In this document: positions 1 to 5,302 of the stretch, one piece after another
Position numbering within the stretch: the first letter of the stretch is position 1
How the letters are laid out: every line of letters starts with the position of its first letter
Assembly (NCBI GenBank): GCA_903897565.1
Contig: CAIUCF010000446.1
Span: 1-5,302 of the forward strand
DNA from: an uncultured Rhodospirillales bacterium
GTDB taxonomy: Bacteria > Pseudomonadota > Alphaproteobacteria > ATCC43930 > CGMCC-115725
Length of the DNA stretch: 5,302 nucleotides
Reading direction: 5' to 3'
Notes under the pieces: generated by a model
What the model was told of the DNA's origin: nothing
Databases searched by the model: none
What the model saw: the letters and a program-made list of their open reading frames with translations, nothing else
Made by a program: the position numbers and the translations under genes

Positions 1-240
1 ATCCGCGGATGCCGAGAAAATGAGCCCGGCATTGCCGCTTCCGGCAAGCGCCAGTTGGAAGACCTGGACACCGTTGCTGGTGACCATGATCTCTGACCCG
101 GTTACTTTCGCGCTGGTCGCCGTCAAGGTGCGCAGATCGATGACGTCGCCGATCGTCAGTCCGGCGACACCGCCGCTCAGGATCACCGACGTATCGTCGA
201 TCAGCAGCGTTCCGCCAGAGCCGAGAAACTGCAGCCCTAT
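1..240 (-). other. Non-repeat module 3 of the SLS protein (residues 1005-1084, cut by window edge)
   Basis: The segment begins IGLQFLGSGGTLLIDD, then GLTIGDVIDLRTLTATKV, VTSNGVQVFQLALAG and LIFSASAD at the edge. The first part, a GSGGTLLID strand before GD-x-IDL, is typical of interdomain or pre-C-terminal segments of repeat proteins of this family. By comparison with module 2 the next residues beyond the window should read close to DGNGGT. Whether it leads to a fourth repeat tract or to the C-terminal export domain cannot be seen. Confidence 0.7.
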
Positions 241-3200
241 GCCATTCGATCCAGTCAGGGTACCGGCGTGAACCTCCGCGACGCCGGCGCCACTCAACGT
301 CAAGCCGCTGGCCGTGGCCCCTGCGGAGATGACCTCCCGACCGCCCGGGCCGACCACGCTATTGCTCGAAACGCCACCGGAATAGACGCGTTCGACGCCG
401 CCGCTCGCGACAACGGTCCCGACCGCGGCACCACCAGACGAGACATACTGGTTGCCGCCGTCGATGATCACCGTGCCGGTCGCAACGCCGCCGTTCTGCA
501 CGACCTCGGCACCGCCGGACGACACCACGTTGGCACGCGCGGCGCCGCCGGACAAAATAGTCTCGATCCCGCCGGACCACACCGCGGTGGCGCTCGCGAC
601 GCCGCCGGCATAGACATACTGCTGCCCCGTGCCGTACACCCGCGTCCCGGTCGTCGTGCCGCCGCTGATATAGTCGTTGCCGCCGGACGAGACCACCGTG
701 CCGCTGGCGCTGCCGCCGGCGTAGACGAAGCCAGAGCCCCCGCTGACGATCACCGAGCCGCTGGCAACACCACCAGACGACACCGCCTCGACCGAGGAGA
801 TCGTCGCCGAGATCGACCGCGCGCCGTTCAGGAGCGACAGCACGCCCGACCGATCGATCGTGCCGCTCGCGACACCCCCGGACGAGACATACTCGTTGCC
901 GCCACCGGCGAGCACCGTGCCGGTCGTGGCACCGTCGCTCCGGACGACCTCGGCGCCACCGGACGACACCGTGGTGCCGCTCGCCGCGCCACCCGCGGAG
1001 ACAACCTCGATGCCGCCGGACAGCACCGTGGCGCTGGTCACGCCGCCCGACAAAATCGTGATGGTCCCGCCGCTCGATACCGTCGCCCCGGAAAGACTCG
1101 TCCCCGAGGAAACCACCAGGCTCTGGCCGGATGAGACGATCGTCGCCACGGTTCCCGACGACACGACCTGGAGCAGCGTGCCGCCATTGCCGTCATCGCT
1201 GGCGGAAAACAGCAGGTCGCCGGTGCCAGCCGCGAGCGAGAACGACGACACGGTGATCCCGGCGCTGGTGACGACGAGCTGCTGGGCGCTGTTCACGCTC
1301 GCCGCATCCGCCGGCACGCCGTCGAGATCGATCAGCCCGCCCGCCCGCAAGGTGAGCGCGGTGACGATCGCACCCTGGGAGATGACGATCTCGCCGCCGG
1401 AACTGATGACCGGGGCGATCGATGTGCCCGTCGAATCAACGTATTCGAAGCCACCGGCCAGTACGATTGTACCAGATACGGATGCGCTGCTGCCGACATC
1501 GTCCAAGCCGCCATCGGCGACAACAGTCGCTATCGCCGAGCCCCCAGACAAGAGATCTTGTGAGCCCGCCACCTGGGTACCGCTGGCGACACCGCCTGAG
1601 TAAACCTGCATGAGCGCCCCGCCGCTGACGACGGTATTGAGCGCGATACTTCCGGAAAACACATCGATCGTCGTACCGTCATTGATCGTCAGACCGGACG
1701 TCGTGCCGCCGGAATTCAACGGCAGCTCGACGGCGCCGCCAACGCTGACGAATGTCCCGACGGCAATGCCGCCCGGATCCACGATGAGTTCTGCGCCACT
1801 CTTGACGATGGTATTGCTGGCAGTGGCCGTCGGCGCGACCAGTAGGAGCGTGTCGGTCTGAACGATCGCGCCGACCGAGGTATGCCCCGGCGACACCACG
1901 AAGACGTGGATCGGCTGCGGCCCCATGATCGGGGTAAAGCTGTAGTTCCCAAACTGGATGTAACCGCCGCTGATGACGGTCAGGCCGGCGATCGTCGCGC
2001 CGGCGGCGATGATCGCCGAGCCGCCGGGCTGGACGACGAGGCCGCTGACGGTGCCGCCCGAGGAGACGATTTCGACGCCCCCGGAAAATACCGTGGTGTT
2101 GTCGCTGACGCCGCCCGCGAGGACGGTCTCGCTGCCACCGGCGTTGAGCAGGGTATCGCTGCTGGCGCCGCCTGCAGAGACGATCTCCCGGCCGCCGGCA
2201 TTGACGAAGGCGTTGACGGCACTGCCGCCGCTGGAGACGTATTCGACGCCACCGCTGTTGATCGTGCTGCCGTCGGCGGTGCCTCCGTTGAGAATCCTGT
2301 CGGTATTGCCGCCGCCCAGGGTCAGGCCGGTACTGGTGACGCCGGACGAGACGGTATACTGGGCCGGCGGGCCGACGACGACATCGGTGCCGCCGGAGCC
2401 GTCACCGGTCGTGGAAAAGGTAAAATTGCCGGGCGTCCCCGCGAGGCCGACGGCGCCGCTCGGGGTCCCGCTGAAGCTCGCGATCAGCTGACCGGAGACG
2501 ATGGAAACATCGGTGACGCCCATCTGGCTGAAATCAAGGATCGATCCCGTCGTGATCGTCACGTTGGTCGGCGAGGCGCCGGAATAGAAGGTCAGCACGC
2601 CGCCGCTGCTGACGATCGCGCCATCGCTGAAGCCGCCGGCGTTGAGAACAAGTGTGCCGCCGCTCTTCACGATCGTAGCGGTCGCGGCCCCGCTCGATTC
2701 GACATATTCCACGCCACCGGCGTTGACCGTGGTGCCGCTGGCGAAGCCATTATCGTAAATATCGTCGCGACCGCCGCTGTTGAGGACGGCGCCGCTGATC
2801 GTACCGTTGTCGACGTAGAGATTGCCGCTGCTGTTGACGGTGGCGCTAATGCCGATGCCGCCGCTGGAGACGTATTCATTGCCGCTGATATTGATGACGG
2901 TGCGGCTGGACCTGCCGCCGTCATAGACATTCTCTGTCGCGGCCGAGGCGAGGGTCGTGCCGCTGGCGAGGCCGCCACTGAAAACGAACAGTTCGGCACC
3001 GCCCACGAGGAGGCTGGCACTGATCGTGACGCCGCCGCTGAAGACTTCTTCGGTGCCGAAGGACGTAACGATGGCGCCGAATGTCTTGCCGCCCTTGGAA
3101 ACGATCTCGAACCCGCTGTCGTCGATCGTCGTCGCGCTGGTCACGCCGCCCGAAGAAACGGTGAGGGTGCCGCCGCTCGCGACCTCGGCGCCGCTGAGGG

Positions 3201-3252
3201 TCTGGCCGCTGCTGACGGTCGACGTCACGCCGCTCGAGACGATGATCCCCAT
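1..3252 (-). CDS. AIDA-like strand-loop-strand repeat surface protein, 3' end beyond window
   Basis: Seen: reading the minus strand from the ATG at 3252-3250 gives 1084 codons without a stop to the window edge. An in-frame TAG (3267-3265) lies five codons upstream, so this ATG is the first possible one. An AGGG (3262-3259) sits 6 nt before it as a ribosome binding site. The protein starts MGIIVSSGVTSTVSSG and is filled with degenerate 18-20-residue repeats (GGxEYVSSGGxASGTxVxS) rich in G, S, T, V and A. It has no cysteine and about five lysines. Three related non-repeat modules lie at residues 227-293, 639-697 and 1006-1084+. There is no signal peptide or membrane segment. Known: such repeats (AIDA / autotransporter passenger strand-loop-strand family) form beta-solenoid stalks of adhesins. 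Inferred: an exported adhesin or matrix protein. The export signal must lie in the missing C-terminus (barrel, type I signal or Hint-type domain). The exact function and secretion route cannot be told. Confidence 0.93.
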   Translation of the reverse strand, partial: MGIIVSSGVTSTVSSGQTLSGAEVASGGTLTVSSGGVTSATTIDDSGFEIVSKGGKTFGAIVTSFGTEEVFSGGVTISASLLVGGAELFVFSGGLASGTTLASAATENVYDGGRSSRTVINISGNEYVSSGGIGISATVNSSGNLYVDNGTISGAVLNSGGRDDIYDNGFASGTTVNAGGVEYVESSGAATATIVKSGGTLVLNAGGFSDGAIVSSGGVLTFYSGASPTNVTITTGSILDFSQMGVTDVSIVSGQLIASFSGTPSGAVGLAGTPGNFTFSTTGDGSGGTDVVVGPPAQYTVSSGVTSTGLTLGGGNTDRILNGGTADGSTINSGGVEYVSSGGSAVNAFVNAGGREIVSAGGASSDTLLNAGGSETVLAGGVSDNTTVFSGGVEIVSSGGTVSGLVVQPGGSAIIAAGATIAGLTVISGGYIQFGNYSFTPIMGPQPIHVFVVSPGHTSVGAIVQTDTLLLVAPTATASNTIVKSGAELIVDPGGIAVGTFVSVGGAVELPLNSGGTTSGLTINDGTTIDVFSGSIALNTVVSGGALMQVYSGGVASGTQVAGSQDLLSGGSAIATVVADGGLDDVGSSASVSGTIVLAGGFEYVDSTGTSIAPVISSGGEIVISQGAIVTALTLRAGGLIDLDGVPADAASVNSAQQLVVTSAGITVSSFSLAAGTGDLLFSASDDGNGGTLLQVVSSGTVATIVSSGQSLVVSSGTSLSGATVSSGGTITILSGGVTSATVLSGGIEVVSAGGAASGTTVSSGGAEVVRSDGATTGTVLAGGGNEYVSSGGVASGTIDRSGVLSLLNGARSISATISSVEAVSSGGVASGSVIVSGGSGFVYAGGSASGTVVSSGGNDYISGGTTTGTRVYGTGQQYVYAGGVASATAVWSGGIETILSGGAARANVVSSGGAEVVQNGGVATGTVIIDGGNQYVSSGGAAVGTVVASGGVERVYSGGVSSNSVVGPGGREVISAGATASGLTLSGAGVAEVHAGTLTGSNGIGLQFLGSGGTLLIDDTSVILSGGVAGLTIGDVIDLRTLTATSAKVTGSEIMVTSNGVQVFQLALAGSGNAGLIFSASAD
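241..1161 (-). repeat. Strand-loop-strand repeat tract C (residues 698-1004)
   Basis: About fifteen repeats, on the whole the most regular in the protein: GGAEVVQNGGVATGTVIID, GGNQYVSSGGAAVGTVVAS and GGVERVYSGGVSSNSVVGP follow each other with 19-residue spacing. The first repeats after the VSSG cap are longer and richer in SSG. At the far end the array gives way to LTLSGAGVAEVHAG, a less regular linker into the third module. Confidence 0.83.
1162..1338 (-). other. Non-repeat module 2 of the SLS protein (residues 639-697)
   Basis: This is the second copy of the module type found at residues 227-293. It reads GLIDLDGVPADAASV, then LVVTSAGITVSSFSLAAG, and closes with LLFSASDDGNGGTLLQVV. Immediately afterwards the VSSG cap and a new repeat tract begin. 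The closest relative is the incomplete copy at the window edge, which shares the VTS-(A/N)-G strand and L-(L/I)-FSAS. Confidence 0.7.
1339..2373 (-). repeat. Strand-loop-strand repeat tract B (residues 294-638)
   Basis: After module 1 the sequence restarts with YTVSSGVTSTGLTL, nearly the same cap as the protein's N-terminus. About fifteen repeats of the GG-x-E-x-V-SSGG type follow, for example GGVEIVSSGGTVSGLVVQP and GGREIVSAGGASSDTLLNA. The tract is interrupted at residues 431-475 by a stretch that does not follow the repeat consensus. Confidence 0.83.
1828..1962 (-). other. Non-repeat insert inside tract B (residues 431-475)
   Basis: This insert of about 45 residues begins YIQFGNYSFTPIMGP, continues with PIHVFVVSPGHTS and ends near VAPTATASN. 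It contains aromatic residues, proline, methionine and two histidines that are almost absent from the surrounding repeats, and it lacks the GG spacing. It does not match the three IDL/DGxGGT modules. It could be a loop or small domain protruding from the solenoid; no family is recognised. Confidence 0.6.
2374..2574 (-). other. Non-repeat module 1 of the SLS protein (residues 227-293)
   Basis: The repeat rhythm stops here. The segment contains GSILDFSQMG near its start and closes with FSTTGDGSGGTDVVV. It aligns by eye with the segments at residues 639-697 and 1035-1084: I-(I/L)-D-(L/F) start, a VSGQL / VTSAG strand, a phenylalanine-containing strand (FTF, LLF, LIF), and in copies 1 and 2 an acidic-glycine DGxGGT close. 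It may be a small beta domain that caps or joins two solenoid tracts. That role is inferred. Confidence 0.7.
2575..3252 (-). repeat. Strand-loop-strand repeat tract A (residues 1-226)
   Basis: This tract holds about eleven degenerate repeats, counted by the recurring GG(x)4-5V(x)2GG spacing. Examples are GGVEYVESSGAATATIVKS and GGRDDIYDNGFASGTTVNA. It opens directly at the start codon with a VSSGVTST cap, which explains the absence of a leader peptide. The repeats have diverged in protein sequence and even more at DNA level, so this is an old array rather than a recent expansion. Confidence 0.85.
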
Positions 3253-3399
3253 GCCAATCCCTGACTAGTCGATCCCGAATTTCCTCAAACCATACCCTGT
3301 TGTGGGGGGCGATGCGAACGAGGATTATCGCGATGCCTCGCGCGGCTTCGGCCATCCCTGACACGGCGACAGGGCGAGCGAGGGGCGGCCAAAACGGAG

Positions 3400-3423
3400 C
3401 CCTCCCCCTTTGATGGGGGAGGG
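3400..3423. repeat. Perfect 9-bp hairpin (left arm of inverted repeat)
   Basis: CCCTCCCCC at 3400-3408 pairs perfectly with GGGGGAGGG at 3415-3423 around a TTTGAT loop. There is no T-tract after it, and it lies upstream of both genes, so it is not a typical terminator for either. Confidence 0.8.
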
Positions 3424-3435
3424 TGTGGGTGGGGG
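3415..3435 (+). other. Canonical G-quadruplex motif
   Basis: Four G-runs of at least three (3415-3419, 3421-3423, 3427-3429, 3431-3435) are separated by loops of 1, 3 and 1 bases. This satisfies the usual G3+N1-7 rule with short loops, which favour stable folding. The first two runs are also the 3' arm of the left hairpin, so the two structures would exclude each other. The matching place in the right arm, on the minus strand, has only two-G runs in its centre and does not meet the rule. Confidence 0.7.
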
Positions 3436-3503
3436 TGATGTTTCCGAGAGTCCGGATCGTCGCGAGAAATACCCGCAAGCGGCGGCATCACCCCCACCTC
3501 GAT

Positions 3504-3524
3504 CCTCCCCCATCAAGGGGGAGG
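3504..3524. repeat. Perfect 8-bp hairpin (right arm of inverted repeat)
   Basis: CCTCCCCC at 3504-3511 pairs perfectly with GGGGGAGG at 3517-3524 around an ATCAA loop. It is the inverted counterpart of the hairpin about 100 bp to the left. It sits 96 bp before the start of the right-hand gene, so it could fall in that gene's 5' leader or promoter. Confidence 0.8.
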
Positions 3525-3620
3525 AAGCGGGTAGCGGTACCTATTGCTCCTCTGCCCAATGGCTCCGCCGACCGCAACCCCCGAACCGGAATCTTGCGCC
3601 GGGCCGGGAATTAGGGCGTC

Positions 3621-3749
3621 ATGATCCGATCCGTGATAACCGCCAGCCACCCTATGACCCGCAGGAATCGGACGCGATTTGGCAGCCTCATGCCGGCGGT
3701 GATCGCCGTGCTGTCGACGCTCGCCCTGTGCGGATCGCCGGCAACGGCG
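3621..3749 (+). other. Sec signal peptide of the TpsA protein (residues 1-43)
   Basis: An arginine-rich stretch (residues 14-19) is followed by a hydrophobic core, MPAVIAVLSTLALCG, and an Ala-x-Ala type site, PATA before Gln44. The only cysteine in the visible protein, C37, lies in this segment and would be removed. If translation begins at 3654 the leader is 32 residues, a standard length; from 3621 it is 43, still acceptable for this family. Confidence 0.8.
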
Positions 3750-5302
3750 CAGATCGTCACCGATGGCTCGCTCGGGCCCGCGCAGTCGCTTTCCGGGCCA
3801 GCCTACAGCATAGACCCGGGCCTCGGCAGGATCGTTGGCAACAATCTCTTCCATAGTTTCGGCAGATTCGACCTGGTTGAGGGCGACAGCGCCACCTTCA
3901 CCGGGCCGTCGACCCTGCAGAATATCGTGGCGCGCGTCACCGGTGGCGCCTCGTCGATCGATGGCGCGCTGACGACCCAGACCGGCGGTACGCCCGGCCT
4001 GTTCCTGATCAACCCGGCGGGGATCGTCTTCGGTCCGCATGCGAGCCTGCATCTCGAAGGCGCCTTCCATGTCTCGACCGCCGATTACCTGCGTTTTGCA
4101 GATGGCGAGCGATTCCAGGCCGATCTCGGCAACGGCAGCAGCGTCACGGCAGCATCTCCCACCGCCTTCGGGTTCCTGTCGCAAGCCCCGGCGGCACTCG
4201 CGCTCGACGGCGCTACGCTATCGGTCAAATCCGGCGGCACGATCGACGCGGTCAGCGGCAATTTCTCGATCACCGGCGGCGGCCTCGCCGCGGCCGGCGG
4301 CACGATCCGGGTCGCGGCAGCCGGCGCGGCTGGGGAGGTGCCGCTCGATCCGATGGATACGGAGCATCTGACGGTGACCAGCTTCGCCGCCGCATCGCTC
4401 TCGCAGGGCGCGACGATCGACGTCAGCAACGGCACCGGGGCATCCAACGCCGGCCGCATTGACTTCCGGGCCGGCACGATTCAAGTCGACAACAGCACGG
4501 TGAAGGCGGACAGCCTGCGGGGCGCCCGCGGCCGCGCTGGTCAGGTGAGCGTCAGCGCCGACAATCTCACGATTACCAATGCGGGCGAGATCTCCGCCAC
4601 GACGTTGGGCGGTGGCAACGGAGGCAGCCTTGCGGTCGCTGTAAACCACTCACTCAACATCGAGGGGGACGCAGCAACAGACGTCCCAACCGGAATTCTT
4701 GCAGATAGTGCGGCAACCGCGACCGGGAGCGCTGGCAGCATTACGATAACGGCTGGCGCGGTCCGGCTCGCCAATGGCGGACAGATTTCGAGCACGGCTT
4801 TTGGTCGTGGTACTGGTGGGGATGTCTCTGTCGATGTCACCGGCGCCCTGCGGATCGACGGCGTTCCCTACCTCGACCAAAAGCACGTGACCGGTATCTT
4901 CTCGTTTCGCGAGCGCTCGCTCGGAAGCACGGCGACAAACGGGCACGCCGGCGACGTTGCCGTCGCCGCTGCCGATATTTACATCACGAACACTGGGGTA
5001 ATATCGAGCAGCACATTTGGCGCCGGCAATGGCGGCACCGTTATGGTTACCGCTGAAGGCGCAATCGTCATCGACGGCCCAGCCAATCAGGACCAGGGCT
5101 TCGGCTTCGGCGCAACCGGTATCCTTTCGGAGGCGGATACCGCCTCCTTCGCGGGCACCGGCGGCGCGGCCGGCCCGGTGGCCGTTCATGCCGCAAGCAT
5201 CCAACTTCTCGGCGATGGCAAGATATCCAGCGACACCGGGACGTCCGGCGCCGCCGGCGATATCGAGGTCACGGCCCCCGTGGTCACCATCGACGGCGGC
5301 AG
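3621..5302 (+). CDS. Two-partner-secretion exoprotein (TpsA, filamentous-haemagglutinin-like), 3' end beyond window
   Basis: Seen: 560 complete codons without a stop. An in-frame TAG at 3612-3614 bounds the start. ATG 3621 has AGGG (3613-3616) 4 nt upstream; ATG 3654 gives a more usual leader (MTRRNRTRFGSLMPAVIAVL) but has no ribosome binding site. Signal peptide: basic n-region (RRNRTR), hydrophobic core to residue 38, likely cleavage after ATA (residue 43). The TPS / haemagg_act domain spans about residues 44-230, with GLFLINPAGIVFGPHASL containing NPAGI (131-135) and VSTADYLRFADG. Glycine-rich repeats follow. Known: TpsA proteins cross the inner membrane by Sec and the outer membrane through a TpsB pore that recognises the TPS domain; they are adhesins, haemolysins or contact-dependent toxins. 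Inferred: probably an adhesin. The C-terminus that would show a toxin is missing, and no tpsB is visible; it may lie downstream. Confidence 0.93.
   Translation, partial: MIRSVITASHPMTRRNRTRFGSLMPAVIAVLSTLALCGSPATAQIVTDGSLGPAQSLSGPAYSIDPGLGRIVGNNLFHSFGRFDLVEGDSATFTGPSTLQNIVARVTGGASSIDGALTTQTGGTPGLFLINPAGIVFGPHASLHLEGAFHVSTADYLRFADGERFQADLGNGSSVTAASPTAFGFLSQAPAALALDGATLSVKSGGTIDAVSGNFSITGGGLAAAGGTIRVAAAGAAGEVPLDPMDTEHLTVTSFAAASLSQGATIDVSNGTGASNAGRIDFRAGTIQVDNSTVKADSLRGARGRAGQVSVSADNLTITNAGEISATTLGGGNGGSLAVAVNHSLNIEGDAATDVPTGILADSAATATGSAGSITITAGAVRLANGGQISSTAFGRGTGGDVSVDVTGALRIDGVPYLDQKHVTGIFSFRERSLGSTATNGHAGDVAVAAADIYITNTGVISSSTFGAGNGGTVMVTAEGAIVIDGPANQDQGFGFGATGILSEADTASFAGTGGAAGPVAVHAASIQLLGDGKISSDTGTSGAAGDIEVTAPVVTIDGG
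4530..5302 (+). repeat. Repeats of the TpsA protein, about 65-74 residues each
   Basis: An AG-x-(V/I)-x-(V/I) strand, an (A/T)NxGxIS strand and an F/L-G-x-G-x-GG turn recur together. The AG landmarks fall at residues 306-307, 371-372, 443-444 and 517-518, giving periods of 65, 72 and 74. Matching pieces are ISATTLGGGNGGSLAV, ISSTAFGRGTGGDVSV and ISSSTFGAGNGGTVMV, each followed by an (I/V)-x-IDG or NIEG strand. The fourth copy is cut by the window edge. Such repeats form right-handed beta-helix coils in FHA-type proteins; the style is that of haemagglutinin-like proteins common in cyanobacteria. Confidence 0.78.

Larger units (their letters stand above)
3400..3524. repeat. REPIN/MITE-like imperfect inverted repeat
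   Basis: The left arm (about 3401-3440) and the reverse complement of the right arm (about 3485-3524) share CCTCCCCC, TT(T)GATGGGGGAGG and GTGGGGGTGATG. They differ in a six-base stretch and by one T. A spacer of about 44 bp separates the arms. Each arm is itself a hairpin, so the element is a pair of inverted hairpins. This is the layout of REP doublets and of short non-autonomous elements scattered in intergenic regions of proteobacteria. Its dispersal in the genome is inferred, as only one copy lies in this window. Confidence 0.72.
3253..3620. promoter_or_regulatory. Divergent intergenic region between the two adhesin genes
   Basis: These 368 bp separate the two start codons, so they must contain the promoters of both genes unless transcription enters from elsewhere. 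I see no convincing sigma-70 promoter. A GATAAT (minus strand, 3329-3324) about 72 nt upstream of the left gene could be a -10 box, but no good -35 box accompanies it. The middle third is taken up by a hairpin-rich inverted repeat. No convincing small gene is visible; short frames here run through the inverted repeat and have no family resemblance. Confidence 0.55.

Noticed and set aside
860..2491. Proline/threonine-rich plus-strand frames (860-1603, 1610-1861, 1973-2491) that look like PPxET cell-wall repeats
   Set aside because: Their repeats are the exact antisense of the GG-x-E-x-V repeats. The minus-strand frame is open over 1084 codons and has recognisable family features, so these are shadows.
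1882..3264. A 460-codon plus-strand open frame opposite the SLS gene, and a 288-codon one at 268-1134
   Set aside because: Both are rich in Asp, Ala, Arg, Gly and His, as expected from reading the complement of GC-rich Gly/Ser/Val/Thr repeat codons. They follow the repeat period of the real gene and show no domain of their own.
2921..3516. Minus-strand frames extending through the intergenic region (2921-3478, 3285-3497, 3325-3516)
   Set aside because: They are short and rich in Arg/Pro/His, cross the inverted repeat, and overlap the real gene or its promoter region in another frame, with no supported start or family resemblance.
3400..3524. A pair of Rho-independent terminators
   Set aside because: The hairpins lie upstream of two divergent genes, not after a gene, and no run of T follows either stem.
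3400..3524. CRISPR array
   Set aside because: There are only two repeat units, they are inverted rather than direct, and no regular spacers or cas genes are present.
3588..3620. Stress sigma factor (EcfG-type) promoter from GGAAT and CGTC before the TpsA start
   Set aside because: The spacing is about 24 bases, too long for the GGAAC-N16/17-CGTT pattern, and the CGTC touches the start codon.
3720..3734. Lipobox (LALC, residues 34-37) making the TpsA protein a lipoprotein
   Set aside because: The residue before the cysteine is Leu, not Gly, Ala or Ser. A clear Ala-x-Ala signal peptidase I site follows six residues later, as expected for a TPS exoprotein.
3513..5204. Minus-strand frames opposite the TpsA gene (3513-4184, 4218-4649, 4650-5204)
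   Set aside because: The plus-strand frame has a signal peptide, TPS domain and repeats across the same bases, so the opposite frames are by-products of GC-rich codons.

Overview
This is a GC-rich window with strong G/C preference at third codon positions. It fits a high-GC proteobacterium; an alphaproteobacterium is my best guess from protein style and the intergenic repeat, but no housekeeping gene is present to prove it. The window holds two large, divergently transcribed genes for predicted surface or secreted repeat proteins. Both run off the window, and a 368-bp intergenic region lies between them.

Left, minus strand (3252 down to 1): an uninterrupted frame of 1084 codons, start present and 3' end missing. 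It encodes an AIDA-like, strand-loop-strand repeat protein. It consists of dozens of degenerate 18-20-residue repeats of the type GGxEYVSSGGxASGTxVxS, predicted to form a beta-solenoid. The repeats are organised in three larger units. Each unit begins with a VSSGVTST-like cap and ends in a related non-repeat module with an I-(I/L)-D-(L/F) start; the first two copies close with a DGxGGT motif and the third is cut by the window edge. There is no N-terminal signal peptide.

Middle (3253-3620): the divergent upstream region. It contains a striking imperfect inverted repeat whose two arms each fold into a hairpin with C/G-rich stems, resembling a REP doublet (REPIN) or small MITE-like element. One arm also carries a canonical G-quadruplex motif.

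Right, plus strand (3621 to the end): 560 complete codons of a two-partner-secretion exoprotein (TpsA, filamentous-haemagglutinin-like). It has a signal peptide, a TPS (haemagg_act) domain with the NPAGI motif, and about three and a half 65-74-residue repeats. Its style resembles the haemagglutinin-like proteins common in cyanobacteria.

The two genes probably form a surface-adhesin locus with two different secretion routes: TpsB-dependent for the right gene, and undetermined (possibly type I or autotransporter) for the left gene. No TpsB, autotransporter barrel, type I transporter, RNA gene, CRISPR array or transposase is visible. No known defence or enzymatic system is present, and I found no evidence for an entirely new system. 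The most unusual points are the three-unit architecture of the left protein and the hairpin/G-quadruplex element between the two starts.
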